Positions 13,461-14,784 of a stretch of 14,784 nucleotides of DNA are shown here, piece by piece. Position numbers and translations under genes: made by a program. This DNA is from Clostridia bacterium (GTDB lineage Bacteria; Bacillota_A; Clostridia; Oscillospirales; SIG627): NCBI GenBank assembly GCA_017508505.1, contig JAFVYT010000135.1, positions 1-14,784 on the forward strand, given 5' to 3'. Position 1 is the stretch's first letter. Each line of letters opens with the position of its first letter. The notes under the pieces are model-generated. The model did not search any database. It worked only from the letters and a program-made list of their open reading frames with translations, and was not told where the DNA came from.

Positions 13461-13514
13461 TTCAACAAAAATTGAAGAAGAGTTGAGGTTGGGTTGAGGC
13501 GAGAATGGTATAAA
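13461..13514 (+). promoter_or_regulatory. Predicted activator-dependent promoter with 11-bp-spaced boxes (copy 2)
   Basis: The identical 14-mer TCAACAAAAATTGA (13462-13475) again starts 47 bp before a -10-like TATAAA (13509-13514). Hexamers at 11-bp steps from 13461: TTCAAC, TTGAAG (13472), TTGAGG (13483), TTGAGG (13494), the last ending 9 bp before the -10. The three TTGARG copies are clear direct repeats with 5-bp spacers. No -35 lies at 16-18 bp. Start codon follows at 13550. Confidence 0.6.
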
Positions 13515-13549
13515 AAACATAGGATAATACAAAAAGGGGGAGTTTTTTG

Positions 13550-14251
13550 ATGAAGAAAGCGCACTTACGTCTCGTGCCGACCCTGCTTGCAGAATCCTTC
13601 GTAATGATCACCGCAGGCAAAATGGCACTCGAAAAGGACTTGAACCGCCTCTTGTTTGCGGCTCTGACCGCAGGGCTGCTCCTGATGCCCTTTTGCCTTG
13701 AGAGGCTCCTCGAAAAAAGACTCTCCCTTCCCCTGCTTTGGTTTTTTCAGCTTTACGCCCTCGGGCCGATGCTGGGGAAATGCTGGAGGCTTTACCAAAG
13801 CGTTCCCCTATGGGATAAGCTCCTTCACTTCACGGGAGGAGTGGTCTTTGCGCTGGTGGGGCTTTGGCTTTGGGAATGGAAAATAGGCAAAGACAGACGG
13901 CTTTGGGCGGCCCTCTTCGGCCTTTGCTTCTCCGTTTTCATTTCCGCAGCGTGGGAGATCGGGGAGTTTGCGGCAGACCTTTTTTTCGGGCTGGATTCTC
14001 AGGCAGATACCATTCTTTCCGAGATCCGCTCCGCCGCCCTTGGGGCAGGAGGAGAGGTAGGGGTCATCACGGGAATTGAGGAGGTGGCGCTCAACGGCAG
14101 GACTTTGCCGCTTCGAGGGTATCTTGACATCGGGCTTTTTGACACCATGTGGGATATGATCGTAGAGACGCTGGGGGCTTTCATCACGATGGCAGCCTTT
14201 TATTTGGGAAGAAAGAAGGAAAATCAGAATGACGGGATACATACTGTATAA
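13550..14251 (+). CDS. Multi-pass membrane protein, DUF2238/YjdF-like
   Basis: 233 residues from the ATG at 13550; AAGGGGGAG lies 7 nt upstream, and the TTG directly before it is less likely. About five to six hydrophobic helices are visible. Landmarks fitting the DUF2238/YjdF membrane family are PLWDKLLHFTGG near residue 86, AAWEIGEFAADLFFG around 135, and DTMWDMIVETLGA near the C-terminal end. These conserved Asp, His and Glu residues at membrane edges suggest a metal or small-ligand site, but no function is established for the family. A roughly 40-residue segment between the last two helices (about residues 152-190: EVGVITGIEEVALNG) is hydrophilic. The gene follows the second 11-bp-box promoter and overlaps the lipid kinase gene by 23 bp, so the two are co-expressed. 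Confidence 0.75.
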   Translation: MKKAHLRLVPTLLAESFVMITAGKMALEKDLNRLLFAALTAGLLLMPFCLERLLEKRLSLPLLWFFQLYALGPMLGKCWRLYQSVPLWDKLLHFTGGVVFALVGLWLWEWKIGKDRRLWAALFGLCFSVFISAAWEIGEFAADLFFGLDSQADTILSEIRSAALGAGGEVGVITGIEEVALNGRTLPLRGYLDIGLFDTMWDMIVETLGAFITMAAFYLGRKKENQNDGIHTV

Positions 14252-14784
14252 CCCCTTGGCGGGAGACGGAAGCGTCCTTTGGATGGACGCAGTGGAATTT
14301 CTTTTATCCGACGAGATCCGACGGGTCGACATTACGAAGATCAAGGATTACAAGGCGTTTTTTCAGGGGATGGCAAGGGATGATTACGTGATCCTCTCCG
14401 GGGGAGACGGAACCCTGAACCGCTTCGTCAATGCCACAAGAGAAATCGAAATCGAGCAGGAGATTCTGTATTTTCCCAACGGGACGGGAAACGACTTTGC
14501 AAGAGATCTGGGAAAGCCGAAGGAAAGCGGCCCCTTCCCCATCACCGAATACTTAAAGGATTTGCCCACGGTCACGGTTCAAAAAAAGGAGTACCGCTTT
14601 GTAAACGGGGTGGGCTTCGGCATCGACGGCTACTGCTGTGAGAAGGGAGAGGCACTTCGACAAAAGGGAAAAAAGAGAGTTTCTTATCCCGCCATTGCCG
14701 TTCGCGGGCTCTTGGGCGGCTTTCGTCCCGTGACCGCACGGGTGACGGTGGACGGAGTGTCCCGTGTCTTTACGGGCGTATGGC
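14229..14784 (+). CDS. Diacylglycerol-kinase-family lipid kinase, 3'-truncated by window end
   Basis: 185 complete codons are visible; the frame is still open at the last base. The ATG at 14229 has GAAGGA 8 nt upstream and lies within the end of the membrane-protein gene. The DAG-kinase catalytic signature is clear: YNPLAG at the N-terminus, SGGDGTLNRFVN (57-68) for ATP binding, PNGTGNDFARDLG (83-95), and NGVGFGIDGYCCE. These proteins phosphorylate diacylglycerol or related lipids in soluble or membrane-attached form; bacterial members include DgkB (needed to recycle DAG from lipoteichoic acid synthesis) and YegS. Which one this is cannot be decided. In context it would supply or recycle phosphatidate, the precursor of the CDP-DAG used by the PgsA-like enzyme 1.5 kb upstream. 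Confidence 0.88.
   Translation, partial: MTGYILYNPLAGDGSVLWMDAVEFLLSDEIRRVDITKIKDYKAFFQGMARDDYVILSGGDGTLNRFVNATREIEIEQEILYFPNGTGNDFARDLGKPKESGPFPITEYLKDLPTVTVQKKEYRFVNGVGFGIDGYCCEKGEALRQKGKKRVSYPAIAVRGLLGGFRPVTARVTVDGVSRVFTGVW

Noticed and set aside
13520..13528. TAGGAT/GATAAT as alternative -10 for the membrane-protein gene
   Set aside because: TAGGAT pairs with TTGAGG at 13494 only at a 20-bp spacer, and GATAAT at 23 bp; TATAAA at 13509 reproduces the geometry of the first copy.

Overview
The window looks like a piece of chromosome from an uncultured, moderately GC-rich Clostridia-type Firmicute, probably from an animal gut. This rests on gene families (small RelQ-type alarmone synthetase, YjmF-type SDR mannonate oxidoreductase, DUF2238-like membrane protein, MoxR/DUF58/transglutaminase operon), strong Shine-Dalgarno sites, compact operons with ATGA overlaps and hairpin-plus-T-run terminators. 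Species or genus cannot be read from the sequence. I saw no rRNA, tRNA, CRISPR array, insertion sequence or prophage gene.

Layout. (1) 2-1261, plus strand: 3' part of a GH20 beta-N-acetylhexosaminidase, closed by a strong terminator. (2) 1402-5576, plus strand: a good sigma-A-type promoter and a three-gene operon of MoxR ATPase, DUF58 protein and membrane-anchored transglutaminase-like protein, ending at a bidirectional terminator (about 5579-5617). (3) 11117 down to 5624, minus strand: a tightly packed five-gene uronate operon, in transcription order uxaC, SDR mannonate oxidoreductase, uxuA-like, GH39 glycosidase, RraA-like protein. The first three give D-glucuronate -> D-fructuronate -> D-mannonate -> 2-keto-3-deoxygluconate (KDG). 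The GH39 enzyme plausibly frees a uronic acid from an imported oligosaccharide. The RraA-like protein has no assigned step, and no KDG kinase, KDPG aldolase or transporter is present. (4) 11276-12049, plus strand: a divergent AraC-family regulator with a near-consensus promoter, the obvious candidate controller of the uronate operon. (5) 12146-14784, plus strand: a phospholipid/alarmone group of CDP-alcohol phosphatidyltransferase, RelQ-like (p)ppGpp synthetase (4-bp overlap), a terminator, a DUF2238-like membrane protein and the start of a diacylglycerol-kinase-family lipid kinase that runs off the window.

The most interesting unexplained signal is in region 5. Two intergenic regions carry the same 14-mer, TCAACAAAAATTGA, each exactly 47 bp (start to start) before a -10-like hexamer. 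Both have hexamers repeating every 11 bp and no recognisable -35. This looks like a shared activator-dependent promoter linking the lipid-synthase/alarmone pair to the membrane-protein/lipid-kinase pair. The second most interesting item is the uronate operon with its GH39 and RraA-like genes.
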